In this document: piece by piece, positions 18,079 through 26,038 of the stretch
Numbering within the stretch: the first letter of the stretch is position 1
Layout of the letters: the number at the start of each line of letters is the position of its first letter
Source: Verrucomicrobiota bacterium
GTDB taxonomy: Bacteria > Verrucomicrobiota > Verrucomicrobiia > Limisphaerales > JADLHS01
Assembly: GCA_025350905.1 (NCBI GenBank)
Contig: JANXWY010000294.1
Span: 1 to 45,852, forward strand
Reading direction: 5' to 3'
DNA length: 45,852 nt
Translations under genes and position numbers: made by a program
Notes under the pieces: generated by a model
Databases searched by the model: none
Told to the model about the DNA's origin: nothing
Seen by the model: the letters and a program-made list of their open reading frames with translations, nothing else

Positions 18079-19140
18079 GTGAGTCTCCTGAAGCATCGCC
18101 AAGCCATTGACCAACTCGACGCGCAGATCGTCCGGTTGCTCAATGACCGCACGCGGCATGTCCTCGCCATCGGCGAAATCAAACTAAAGGCCGGCGAGGA
18201 AATCTACGCGCCCCATCGTGAACGCGCCGTGCTGCAGCGCATCCGCCGGTTGAACGCCGGCCCGATGACCGACGACCAACTGGGCGCGGTGTACCGCGAA
18301 GTCATGTCCAGCGCGCTCGCGTTGGAAAAATCATTGACCATTGCCTATCTCGGACCAGAAGCCACGTTCACGCATCAGGCGGCGATTCGGCGTTTTGGCT
18401 CGAGCCTGCGCTACGCCGCGCAGAAAACCATCGCCGACGTGTTCACGGAGGTCAGCAAGCACCGCGCGGACTACGGCGTCGTGCCGGTTGAAAATTCCAC
18501 CGAGGGCGTCGTCACCCACACGCTCGATATGTTCGTGGACAGCGATCTCAAAATCGTTTCCCAGATTATTTTGAAGGTGCAGCAATGCCTGATGAGTAAC
18601 TCGCCGCGCACGAAGCTCAAGAAACTGTATGTCCATCCGCAGTCGCTGGCGCAATGTCGCGGTTGGATCCAAAGCCAGCTGCCACACGTGGAAATCGTCG
18701 AGACCTCCTCCAACGCCCGCTCCGCGGAGCTGGCGGCGAAGGAGAAAGGCGGCGCGGCCATTGGCGGGTTGCTCGCCGCCGAGAAGTATGATCTGGAAAT
18801 CCTGGAGCGGGATATCCAGGACAACGCCGCCAACGCGACGCGCTTTCTGGTGCTCGGGCGGCAGTGCAGTCCCCCCACCGGCGCCGACCGCACCAGCTTG
18901 ATGGTCAGTATCAGCCACCGAGTCGGCGCATTGCACCACGCGCTCGCTGCGTTCCGGCGTTATCGCATCAATCTCACCAAGATCGAATCCCGCCCCAGCA
19001 AACGGAAGGCGTGGGAATACTATTTCTTCATCGATTGCGACGGCCACGGGCAGGACCGCAAAGTTGCCAATGCCATCGCCCATCTGGGGCGCGAATGCAG
19101 CTACGTCAAGGTCCTCGGTTCCTATCCGAACGCCGAATGA
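18079..19140 (+). CDS. pheA: Chorismate mutase/prephenate dehydratase (P-protein)
   Basis: Converts chorismate to prephenate and then phenylpyruvate in phenylalanine synthesis. The GTG at 18079 (VSLLKHRQAIDQLDAQIVRL) starts directly at the AroQ chorismate mutase domain; the frame from 17995 adds unlikely residues. Residues 1-85 are the mutase (IDQLDAQIVRLLNDRTRHV, YAPHRERAVLQRI), about 92-265 the dehydratase (AYLGPEATFTHQAA, YGVVPVENSTEGVV, NATRFLVLG), and about 275-345 an ACT regulatory domain with the ESRP motif (KIESRPSKRKAWEYYFF), which normally binds phenylalanine for feedback inhibition. The full architecture is present at 353 residues. Confidence 0.95.
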   Translation: MSLLKHRQAIDQLDAQIVRLLNDRTRHVLAIGEIKLKAGEEIYAPHRERAVLQRIRRLNAGPMTDDQLGAVYREVMSSALALEKSLTIAYLGPEATFTHQAAIRRFGSSLRYAAQKTIADVFTEVSKHRADYGVVPVENSTEGVVTHTLDMFVDSDLKIVSQIILKVQQCLMSNSPRTKLKKLYVHPQSLAQCRGWIQSQLPHVEIVETSSNARSAELAAKEKGGAAIGGLLAAEKYDLEILERDIQDNAANATRFLVLGRQCSPPTGADRTSLMVSISHRVGALHHALAAFRRYRINLTKIESRPSKRKAWEYYFFIDCDGHGQDRKVANAIAHLGRECSYVKVLGSYPNAE

Positions 19141-19261
19141 GCGGGCGGCTTCTGGGTGTCCTTTCGGAATTTCCCTCCGGCCACCAACTTCCGTCCAAAT
19201 CCTCGGGTGTCAAATCCTCGGGCTTGCCCTGCTGGCGGATTCTGGTTTTCATCTGGCGGTC

Positions 19262-20629
19262 ATGAGCATCCCCCCCGAACCTCAATTTCCCGGTGACGAC
19301 GCCCTGCAAGCCCTGCGCGAAGCCTTGCGGGTTTTGCCCAACAACACTGCGTTGCGCCTCCATTTCGCCGATACCTTGCTGGCCCACGGACACGCCGGAG
19401 AGGCCGAGAAGGAATATCGTGCGGGTCTGGCCCACTCACCCAACAGCCTGCCGATGAAGCTCGGCCTGGCGCGTGCGTTCTTTCAGCAAGGCAAACAAAG
19501 CCACGCCCTCGTCATCCTCGAAGACCTCGTCAAGCAGCCGAACGCACCGGCCCGCGCCTTCCTTTTGCACGCGAAATTGCTGGCCGGCATCGGCGAAATC
19601 GAACCGGCGGTCGCGGAATACAAACGCGCGGTCGCGCTCGACCACGCACTGGCGGACTCCGAGTTCGCCGCCCGGCTCGGCATCGGCGCGAACGCAGCCG
19701 AGAGCGAAGTCGTCGAAGGCAAGGTGCGCGCTGCATGGGGGGACGAGGAGGACGCGCCATCCGCGTCGGCTATCGAACGGCCCAAAATTACCTTCAAGGA
19801 AGTCGGCGGCATGGAGAAAGTGAAGGAGGAGATCCGCCTGAAGATCATTCATCCGCTCACGCATGCGGAACTTTACAAAGCCTATGGCAAATCCATTGGT
19901 GGCGGCATTTTGCTGTACGGCCCGCCCGGCTGCGGCAAAACCTATCTCGCCCGCGCCACCGCCGGCGAAATCAAGGCCGCCTTCATTTCGGTGGGCATCA
20001 ACGACGTGCTCGACATGTGGATCGGCAACAGTGAACGCAATCTGCACAGCTTGTTCGAGGAAGCGCGCGAACATAAACCGTGCGTGCTGTTCTTCGATGA
20101 GGTGGACGCGCTGGGCGCCAGCCGGAGCGACATGCGCCAGCACGCGGGCCGCCAGCTCATCAACCAGTTTCTCGCCGAGATGGATGGGGTCAAGGCCTCG
20201 AACGAGGGCGTACTGATTTTGGCCGCCACCAACGCGCCGTGGCATCTCGATTCCGCATTTCGCCGGCCCGGGCGGTTCGATCGGGTGCTCTTTGTGCCGC
20301 CACCGGACGCGGCGGCGCGCGCGGCCATTCTGCGGTTGCAAGCGCGCGGCAAGCCGCTGGCGGAAATTGATTTTGATTCGCTCGGCCGGAAGGCGGAGAA
20401 TTTTTCCGGGGCGGACTTGAAAGCCGTGGTGGATGTGGCGGTGGAACGCAAACTTCAGGAAGCCATGAAAGCCGGGGAGCTAAAGCCGCTGACAACCAAG
20501 GATTTTGCCGCCGCCCTCGGTACGTTGAAGCCGACCACGAAGGAATGGTTCGCCACCGCCCGCAACTACGCGCTCTACTCGAATCAAGGCGGGATTTATG
20601 ATGATATCTTGCAGTTTCTGAAGTTGTAG
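19262..20629 (+). CDS. TPR-AAA ATPase (CDC48/spastin-like)
   Basis: The start at 19262 (MSIPPEPQFPGDDALQALRE) follows a long weak upstream extension that is rejected. Residues 12-145 are TPR-like helix pairs (ALRLHFADTLLAHGHAGEAE and so on). The AAA domain has GPPGCGKT at 220-227, FFDEVDAL with Asp279/Glu280, and RRPGRFDR at 334-341, so ATPase function looks intact. The C-terminus ends FATARNYALYSNQGG then YDDILQFLKL. A 78-bp second copy of this 3' end lies 680 bases downstream beside the TPR membrane-protein gene, which suggests these two genes were once adjacent and coupled. A role in remodelling a protein complex is inferred. Confidence 0.9.
   Translation: MSIPPEPQFPGDDALQALREALRVLPNNTALRLHFADTLLAHGHAGEAEKEYRAGLAHSPNSLPMKLGLARAFFQQGKQSHALVILEDLVKQPNAPARAFLLHAKLLAGIGEIEPAVAEYKRAVALDHALADSEFAARLGIGANAAESEVVEGKVRAAWGDEEDAPSASAIERPKITFKEVGGMEKVKEEIRLKIIHPLTHAELYKAYGKSIGGGILLYGPPGCGKTYLARATAGEIKAAFISVGINDVLDMWIGNSERNLHSLFEEAREHKPCVLFFDEVDALGASRSDMRQHAGRQLINQFLAEMDGVKASNEGVLILAATNAPWHLDSAFRRPGRFDRVLFVPPPDAAARAAILRLQARGKPLAEIDFDSLGRKAENFSGADLKAVVDVAVERKLQEAMKAGELKPLTTKDFAAALGTLKPTTKEWFATARNYALYSNQGGIYDDILQFLKL
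20549..20626 (+). repeat. Direct repeat copy 1: 3' end of the AAA gene
   Basis: This 78-bp stretch, codons for FATARNYALYSNQGG through the end of the AAA protein, recurs at 21306-21383 with 69 of 78 bases identical. Of nine differences, six are synonymous. The two copies bracket the DUF6932-like pseudogene and the 66-aa gene. Confidence 0.9.
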
Positions 20630-20638
20630 CAGTTTAAA

Positions 20639-21083
20639 ATGCCCATACCATCATGCACTCGCAATGGAGTATTGCCGGGAGGCGTGCATGTTTGCACGAT
20701 GGAGGAGCTTCGGCTGAGGTTCGGTCGGTTTCAGGACTCTGATCGCCGCGTCAATCTATTCAGGCGGCTTGAATAATTGGTGGCTGACCTCCGCCAGTGC
20801 CGACTCTTTCGCGCGGTGGTGATTGATGGCAGCTTTGTCACCAAGAAACCCGCGCCCCAGGACTTGATGTCATTGTGGTCTTGCCGCGGAATCACAATGG
20901 TCCACCGATTTGAAACCGGCCGATTACAATCTGGTTTCCCGTCGCGCCCTCCACCGCCGGTTCGGTTTCGATGTCCTGCTGGCCGTCGACGGAAACCAGG
21001 AATACAAAGGTTATGTTGAATTCTTCAGCCGGGTGCGCGAGGATGCGTCCATCCGGAAGGGCATGGTAAGAATCGAGCTATGA
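20639..21083 (+). pseudogene. Decayed nucleotidyltransferase-like gene (DUF6932-like)
   Basis: Read across three frames this is one protein: GVLPGGVHVCTMEELRLRFG, SDRRVNLFRRLE, then an in-frame TAA at 20774-20776 where Gln is expected, LVADLRQCRLFRAVVIDGSF, a one-base loss near 20864, DVIVVLPRNHNG, a second one-base loss near 20905, and DLKPADYNLVSRRALHRRFG followed by FDVLLAVDGNQEYKGYVEFF up to the TGA at 21081. The GSF followed by a D-x-D-like DVIVVL resembles the active site of minimal nucleotidyltransferases, and the whole resembles DUF6932 proteins as I remember them. It starts ten bases after the AAA stop and overlaps the next start by four bases. Confidence 0.8.
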
Positions 21084-21280
21084 GTAAGGAAACAAAACGT
21101 CTGGCCCAGACCATTGAAATGTTGGAGCTGATGAATCAGACGCTCCGGCATCTCCGCACGGAAGTTCTTCCCAAGAACCCAAGAATGTTTGCATTGATGG
21201 CCGAGGGACCGCTGGAAGAGATGCGCCGTCTGCAAACCGAGATCGAACAACTCACGAACCAAGTCGCGGCCGCAGCCTGA
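21080..21280 (+). CDS. 66-aa helical partner of the decayed DUF6932-like gene
   Basis: A short intact protein starting MSKETKRLAQTIEMLELMNQ. It is Glu/Leu/Arg-rich with heptad-like spacing (LMNQTLRHLRTEVLPKNP, EEMRRLQTEIEQLTNQVAA), so it is probably a helical hairpin or coiled coil. Its ATG overlaps the stop of the preceding pseudogene by four bases (ATGA), which implies the two were translated together and may have formed a functional pair, perhaps toxin-antitoxin-like by analogy with MNT/HEPN modules; this is inference. No family recognised. Confidence 0.65.
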   Translation: MSKETKRLAQTIEMLELMNQTLRHLRTEVLPKNPRMFALMAEGPLEEMRRLQTEIEQLTNQVAAAA

Positions 21281-21305
21281 CTTCGGGTTGGCTGCACCCA
21301 ACTAT

Positions 21306-21383
21306 TTCGCCACGGCCCGCAACTACGCGCTCTACTCGAACCAGGGCAGAATTTACGATGATATCCTGTAGTTTCTGAAGCTG
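21306..21383 (+). repeat. Direct repeat copy 2: remnant AAA 3' end
   Basis: A second copy of the AAA C-terminal codons (FATARNYALYSNQGR, then YDDIL). A CAG-to-TAG change puts a stop at 21368-21370. If that stop is ignored, the frame ends at a TGA at 21387-21389 overlapping the ATG of the TPR membrane gene at 21386, the classical ATGA coupling arrangement. Copy 2 may therefore be the original end of an AAA gene. Confidence 0.85.
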
Positions 21384-21385
21384 GC

Positions 21386-22663
21386 ATGAGTCCAAATTTA
21401 GAACGCGCGGTCCTGCTCTATCAACAATCCCGGCACGAACTGGCCGAGGGCGAACTGCGACAAGCGCTCGCCACCGAGCCGCAAGATGCGTACGCGCACG
21501 CCTTGCTCGCCTTGTGTCTGACCGCGCGCGAAAAATTTGACGACGCCACCGCCGAGGCGCGGCAGGCCATCCATCTCGCGCCGGATTTTTCTTTCGCCCA
21601 CTATGCCCAGGCCCGCGTGTGGTACGATCGCAATCATTACCGGGAAGCCCGGGCCGCCATCGAAGAAACGATCCGGCTCGATTCGACCGACGCTGATTAT
21701 TTTTCCCTGCTGGCGGCGATTCACTTCGACGAAAAACGCTGGTCCGACGCATTGTCGGCGGTGGAACAAGGACTGCAATTCGATCCGGAGCACGTTGGCT
21801 GCACCAACCTCCGCGCAATGGCCATGGTCAAACTGGGCCGGCGGGCCGAGGCGGGCACCACGATCGACGCCGCGCTCGCGAAGCACCCGGACAACTCCCT
21901 CACGCACGCCAACCAAGGCTGGACGTTGCTGGAACGCGGCCAAGCCCGGAAGGCGCTTGAACATTTCCGGGAAGCCCTGCGGCTGGATCCCGAAAATGAA
22001 TGGGCGCGGCGCGGCATCATTGAGGCCCTCAAGGCGCGGAACCTCCTCTATGCCGCGATGCTCAAATACTTTTTTTGGATGTCGAAGCTGAGCAGCCGGG
22101 CGCAATGGGGCATTGTGCTCGGCGGCTACTTCGGCAACCGACTGCTGGGAACGCTGGCCGGTTCCCATCCCGGCCTGGCGGTATGGCTGTTGCCGCTGCA
22201 GATACTTTACATTGGCTTTGCGGTGCTGACGTGGACGGCGGACCCGTTGTTCAACCTCTTGCTCCGGTTGAACAAATTTGGGCGGTTGGTGCTGTCCCGG
22301 GAACAGGTGGTGGCGTCCAACTTCATCGGCACGAGCCTGCTGCTGGCCGTGCTCGCGTTGGGTGGTTGTCTCGGGTTTGGCTTCGAGGGCGGCTGGCTGG
22401 TCGGCGCGCTGGTATTTGGTCTCCTGGTGCTGCCGTTAGCCGGCACCTTTAAGTGTGCCGCCGGCTGGCCGCGCACGACAATGGCGAGTTATACGGGGGT
22501 GATGGCCGGGGCGGGCATTCTCGCCGTAATCCTGCATTTCATTCCCGCGCCGGGCCACGGTACCGAGTTGGCGGGCGCCGGGTTGCTGACAGGGTTTGTG
22601 CTCGGCGCGGTGGGTAGCGCATGGGTGGCAAATATCTTAATCATGCAACGACCGAAACGGTGA
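21386..22663 (+). CDS. TPR protein with C-terminal membrane domain
   Basis: A 425-residue protein. Residues 1-225 contain about six TPR units: LYQQSRHELAEGELRQALAT, AYAHALLALCLTAREKFDDA, FAHYAQARVWYDRNHYREAR, YFSLLAAIHFDEKRWSDALS, SLTHANQGWTLLERGQARKA. From about 245 to 420 there are five or six hydrophobic helices, among them VWLLPLQILYIGFAVLTW and SLLLAVLALGGCLGFGF, so it is an inner-membrane protein with a cytoplasmic TPR scaffold. The adjacent TPR-AAA ATPase remnant, coupled by an ATGA overlap, suggests that the ATPase and this protein act together at the membrane. The specific process is unknown. Confidence 0.85.
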   Translation: MSPNLERAVLLYQQSRHELAEGELRQALATEPQDAYAHALLALCLTAREKFDDATAEARQAIHLAPDFSFAHYAQARVWYDRNHYREARAAIEETIRLDSTDADYFSLLAAIHFDEKRWSDALSAVEQGLQFDPEHVGCTNLRAMAMVKLGRRAEAGTTIDAALAKHPDNSLTHANQGWTLLERGQARKALEHFREALRLDPENEWARRGIIEALKARNLLYAAMLKYFFWMSKLSSRAQWGIVLGGYFGNRLLGTLAGSHPGLAVWLLPLQILYIGFAVLTWTADPLFNLLLRLNKFGRLVLSREQVVASNFIGTSLLLAVLALGGCLGFGFEGGWLVGALVFGLLVLPLAGTFKCAAGWPRTTMASYTGVMAGAGILAVILHFIPAPGHGTELAGAGLLTGFVLGAVGSAWVANILIMQRPKR

Positions 22664-22766
22664 GCGACGCGACGCGCCTTCGAGCGGTCAAGCGTGGCAA
22701 GATACGAGTTGTATTCAGCAAGCCGCGTGGAGTCGTACGCGCGCTTCAGCCTGACCGTAGAGTGGC

Positions 22767-24521
22767 ATGAGTGTCTGGGGCAAATGGCTGCTGGGCGGGG
22801 CCGCCCTTGGTTTCTGGTTACAACTGCCGGCTCTGGCGGGGTTGGGAGACCGCGATTGTCTGGAGTGTCATTCAGACAAGACCCTGACAAAGACAAACGC
22901 GGTCGGAAAGGAAATCTCCCTGTTCGTCGATCCCGCCAAGCTCGCCGCTTCCGCGCACCGAACCAACACCTGCGCGAGCTGTCATTCGGATCTCACCGAA
23001 AAACATCCGGACGACAACCTCGTCGCCCAGGCCGTCAACTGCCGTGCGTGCCACACGCGCCAAAGCCAGAGCTATGGCGCGAGCGTCCACGGTCGCGCGG
23101 TGAAAAGCGGCGATGCCAGTGCCGCTACGTGTCGGGATTGTCACGATTCGCATGAGGTCCTGCCACCGAGTTCCCCGGCGTCGCCCTTGCATGTTTCGCG
23201 ACAGGCGGAAACGTGCGGGGCGTGCCATGACCAGCAGGCAAAGGATCTGGCGGAAAGTGTTCACGGCAAGGCGCTGGCGGCGGGCGTGCGCGACGCGCCC
23301 ACCTGCACCGATTGCCACTCGGAGCACAATATCAAATCCCTCACCGGCGATGCGTCGCGCAAAATTTCGGCGGACGTATGCAGTCGCTGCCACGCCTCGG
23401 AGCGGCTCAACACGAAATACAATTTACCCGCCGACCGGGTGCGGACGTTCTTTGACAGCTACCATGGTCTGGCGTCGCAATATGGCTCGACGCTCGCCGC
23501 GAACTGCGGCAGTTGTCATGGTTATCACAAGATTTTGCCTTCGGCGGATCCGGGCTCCACCATCCACCCGGCGCACCTGGTGGCCACCTGCGGCAAATGT
23601 CATCCGGGCGCCAACGAGATGTTTTCATTGAGCAAAATCCACGTGGACATCGCGGCCGCCCGCAGCACCTCCGATCTGGGCAGTCAGATCAACTGGTGGG
23701 TACGGAAGCTTTACCTGCTGTTGATCGTGGGCGTGATCGGCGCCATGCTGGTTCATAATTTCCTGCTCTTTTTCAAGAAGGTGGCGGCGCATCTCCGAAC
23801 CACGGGCCGGCCGGTCCTGCGCATGAGCCGTTCGCAACGCTGGCAGCACGCCGTGCTGGCGCTGAGTTTCATTGCGCTGGCGATCACGGGCTTCGCGCTC
23901 AAATTTCCGGACTCATGGGTGGCCACGCTGATGGGATCGAGCGAATCGTTCCGGCGCTGGTCGCATCGGGGCGCAGGGATCGTGCTGCTATTGGTCGGCG
24001 CGTATCACCTCGTTTACCTGCTCGCCTCCCGCGATGGCCGCCGGCTGGTCCAGGATTTGTTTCCGGTGAAAAAAGACCTCGCGGATGTTTGGGCGGCGAT
24101 TCGTTATCTCACGGGCTTGAGTTCCGAGAAGCCGCAGATCGGGCGGTTCGGCTATGCGGAAAAGATGGAGTATTGGGCGGTGGTCTGGGGCACCCTCCTG
24201 ATGGGCGTCACCGGCCTGATGATCTGGTTCAAGATGGACGTGACGCACTGGCTGCCGCGCTGGTTGGTGGACGTGGCGCTGACGATTCATTATTACGAGG
24301 CCATCCTGGCGTGCCTCGCGATCGTTGTCTGGCATTTCTATCACGTCCTGTTTGATCCGGATGTTTATCCGGTGAACCTCGCCTGCTGGGACGGCAAGGT
24401 ATCACAGCACTGGCAGGCGGAGGAACATCCGCTGGACCCGACCCCGAAGGCTTCGGCGGCGGCCCCGCCTGTGGGGCGCGCCCCGGAAATAGAAACCCAC
24501 TCCCGTTCGGGCCCGCCGTAG
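22767..24521 (+). CDS. Nine-heme cytochrome c fused to b-type membrane cytochrome
   Basis: A 584-residue electron-transfer protein with signal peptide MSVWGKWLLGGAALGFWLQL. The exported region carries nine CxxCH heme sites, in order CLECH, CASCH, CRACH, CRDCH, CGACH, CTDCH, CSRCH, CGSCH and CGKCH. From about residue 310 there are membrane helices of a cytochrome b561/formate-dehydrogenase-gamma type domain (LYLLLIVGVIGAMLVHNFLL, WQHAVLALSFIALAITGFAL, HRGAGIVLLLVGAYHLVYLL, EAILACLAIVVWHFYHVLF) with His pairs suited to two b hemes. It could pass electrons between the quinone pool and periplasmic partners. The C-terminal tail is Pro/Ala-rich. The next genes encode a Cys-rich small protein, a cNMP-binding protein and UspA. 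Confidence 0.9.
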   Translation: MSVWGKWLLGGAALGFWLQLPALAGLGDRDCLECHSDKTLTKTNAVGKEISLFVDPAKLAASAHRTNTCASCHSDLTEKHPDDNLVAQAVNCRACHTRQSQSYGASVHGRAVKSGDASAATCRDCHDSHEVLPPSSPASPLHVSRQAETCGACHDQQAKDLAESVHGKALAAGVRDAPTCTDCHSEHNIKSLTGDASRKISADVCSRCHASERLNTKYNLPADRVRTFFDSYHGLASQYGSTLAANCGSCHGYHKILPSADPGSTIHPAHLVATCGKCHPGANEMFSLSKIHVDIAAARSTSDLGSQINWWVRKLYLLLIVGVIGAMLVHNFLLFFKKVAAHLRTTGRPVLRMSRSQRWQHAVLALSFIALAITGFALKFPDSWVATLMGSSESFRRWSHRGAGIVLLLVGAYHLVYLLASRDGRRLVQDLFPVKKDLADVWAAIRYLTGLSSEKPQIGRFGYAEKMEYWAVVWGTLLMGVTGLMIWFKMDVTHWLPRWLVDVALTIHYYEAILACLAIVVWHFYHVLFDPDVYPVNLACWDGKVSQHWQAEEHPLDPTPKASAAAPPVGRAPEIETHSRSGPP

Positions 24522-24552
24522 CCGGTAGCCAAGCGCCGCATGAAGGCCGCCG

Positions 24553-24747
24553 ATGACACCCCCTGTGGAAGGGCCCTTGCGCTGTTATGCCTGCCGGCGT
24601 GAAATTCGGGACGGCGAGTGGTTCGCCCGGATTCAGCGCGACGGGGTTGATCTCTGTTTCTGTCGTCCCTGGTGCGTGGAAGTTTTTCTGGCGGCGACCG
24701 AAAGGCAAAGGGTCGGCGGGGACGTCGTTCCAGATCTCGGACGTTGA
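24553..24747 (+). CDS. Small Cys-rich protein, possible zinc-ribbon
   Basis: A 64-residue protein beginning MTPPVEGPLRCYACRREIRD. CxxC (CYAC) is followed about 20 residues later by CFCRPWC, giving five cysteines that could bind a zinc or another metal. The WFARIQRDGVDLCFC segment looks like a short ribbon strand. It starts 31 bases after the multiheme cytochrome gene on the same strand, so it is probably co-expressed with it. No named family; a real gene is likely because of the conserved-looking Cys spacing and operon position. Confidence 0.6.
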   Translation: MTPPVEGPLRCYACRREIRDGEWFARIQRDGVDLCFCRPWCVEVFLAATERQRVGGDVVPDLGR

Positions 24748-24753
24748 GCGATC

Positions 24754-25272
24754 TCAATCGGGGACTGATCGCGCCGCCGTGCGGACCAACTGCTGCCGGG
24801 TGGCCTGCAACCGGCGGATCACCACCGCGGTCGTACGTTTCATCAACTCGTAGCCGAGCACGGGGTCCGCCTCACATTGTTCGCGCAGCCAGGTGCCATA
24901 AAAGAAAATCGCCCGCACGGGCACCACCGCCCGCGCCGTAAAATTCCAGGTGTATGGCGGAAACATCCACGACCAGCCCAGCACGTCGCCTTCCCCAATG
25001 TAATCCACGGGCACGCCCGGTCGATCCGTCGCCTCTGCTTCCAATTGCACCCGGCCCGCGATCACGAGATAGAAACGGTTCGCCATCTCGCCTTCGCGGA
25101 AGATCAGTTCCTCCGCTTTAAACGCGGTGGGCATGGCACACGCCGCCACCTGACGGAGCAGGTCAGGGTTGAGGTCGCGCAGAAAGGGATGGGTTTTCCA
25201 AGCGTCGGCCCCAGGTGGCGCGTCCGGCGCGGTGCCGGCCGGATGAACCGGAGTGATGGGTTTGGTGTTCAA
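24754..25272 (-). CDS. Cyclic-nucleotide-binding domain protein without HTH
   Basis: A 172-residue protein translated from a TTG that overlaps the UspA stop (TTGA), so the two are translationally coupled. It is one cNMP-binding beta-roll: FLRDLNPDLLRQVAACAMPT, ELIFREGEMANRFYLVIAG, VDYIGEGDVLGWSWMFPPYT, FTARAVVPVRAIFFYGTWLR, followed by the C-helix. No DNA-binding helix-turn-helix follows, unlike Crp/Fnr. The GDVLGWSW motif replaces the usual phosphate-binding cassette GExxG...RxA, so cAMP binding is doubtful. It sits convergent to the cytochrome genes and may be a ligand-sensing or redox-linked regulator. Confidence 0.85.
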   Translation of the reverse strand: MNTKPITPVHPAGTAPDAPPGADAWKTHPFLRDLNPDLLRQVAACAMPTAFKAEELIFREGEMANRFYLVIAGRVQLEAEATDRPGVPVDYIGEGDVLGWSWMFPPYTWNFTARAVVPVRAIFFYGTWLREQCEADPVLGYELMKRTTAVVIRRLQATRQQLVRTAARSVPD

Positions 25273-25745
25273 ATTACAAACTCCGGGGCCGGGATGCGCA
25301 CGACGAAAACATGACCGGGCGCGTGGCGCAGGACATTATCCGCCGTGTCGCCTAAGGCTGTGTGGTCGCCTTCGGAACTGCCGTGAGACCCGATCACGAT
25401 CACATCGGCATCCAGCGCCTTGGCCGCCTCCACGATTTCAAAAAATGCGATCCCGCTACGTACGGTGGTCTCCACGACGCGACAGGAACCGAGCATCCGC
25501 TCGCCCACCCGATTCAACTCCACCTTCGCCGCCGCCAACCGTTCGGCTTCCGGCGGGCCGAACTTCGGTTCGACCACATGGACCAACGTGAGCGACGCCT
25601 GAAACAGTGTCGCCAGCTCGGCCGCGTAGTTCAGCGTCGTCAGGCCGGCGGCGGAAAAATCCACGGCCGCCACGATACGTTGCAACTTCGGGCGCTTCAT
25701 CAGCGTCGCGTCCGGACGCGGCTTTTTCGCGAGCAATGATTTCAT
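25269..25745 (-). CDS. Universal stress protein (UspA family)
   Basis: A 158-residue protein with one Usp domain: RIVAAVDFSAAGLTTLNYAA, LTLVHVVEP, ALDADVIVIGSHGSSEGDHT, then ALGDTADNVLRHAPGHVFVV. The nucleotide-binding GSHG...G...G series is present, so it may bind ATP. The N-terminal 18 residues (KSLLAKKPRPDATLMKRPKL) are a basic leader, and a start at MKRPKL is also possible. It is the first gene of a two-gene unit with the cNMP-binding protein, an arrangement that suggests joint stress or energy-state sensing. Confidence 0.9.
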   Translation of the reverse strand: MKSLLAKKPRPDATLMKRPKLQRIVAAVDFSAAGLTTLNYAAELATLFQASLTLVHVVEPKFGPPEAERLAAAKVELNRVGERMLGSCRVVETTVRSGIAFFEIVEAAKALDADVIVIGSHGSSEGDHTALGDTADNVLRHAPGHVFVVRIPAPEFVI

Positions 25746-26038
25746 TTGTTAGTGTTCACCCTTCACCGGAAAATTTAATCAACCCCGGCGCCGGGCGCTC
25801 CGCATCCTTTGGTGAATCGTGATCTTTTATTGCCAAAAACTTGGCCGGCAGCGCCGCTTCCAGGCCGAGTGGCATTTTTCTGTAAGTAGCGCCTCAGTTA
25901 CCGCTTGGTCCCGCGCGCCCGTCGCCGGGAAATCGGCCGTTCACTGGGCGCGGCCGGCCCAGGGGAGCCATGGAGTTCGTGGTCCGCGGAATGCCGTTCA
26001 GATTATTCCCGCGGCATAATTTTCGCCCCTGGTGCAGG

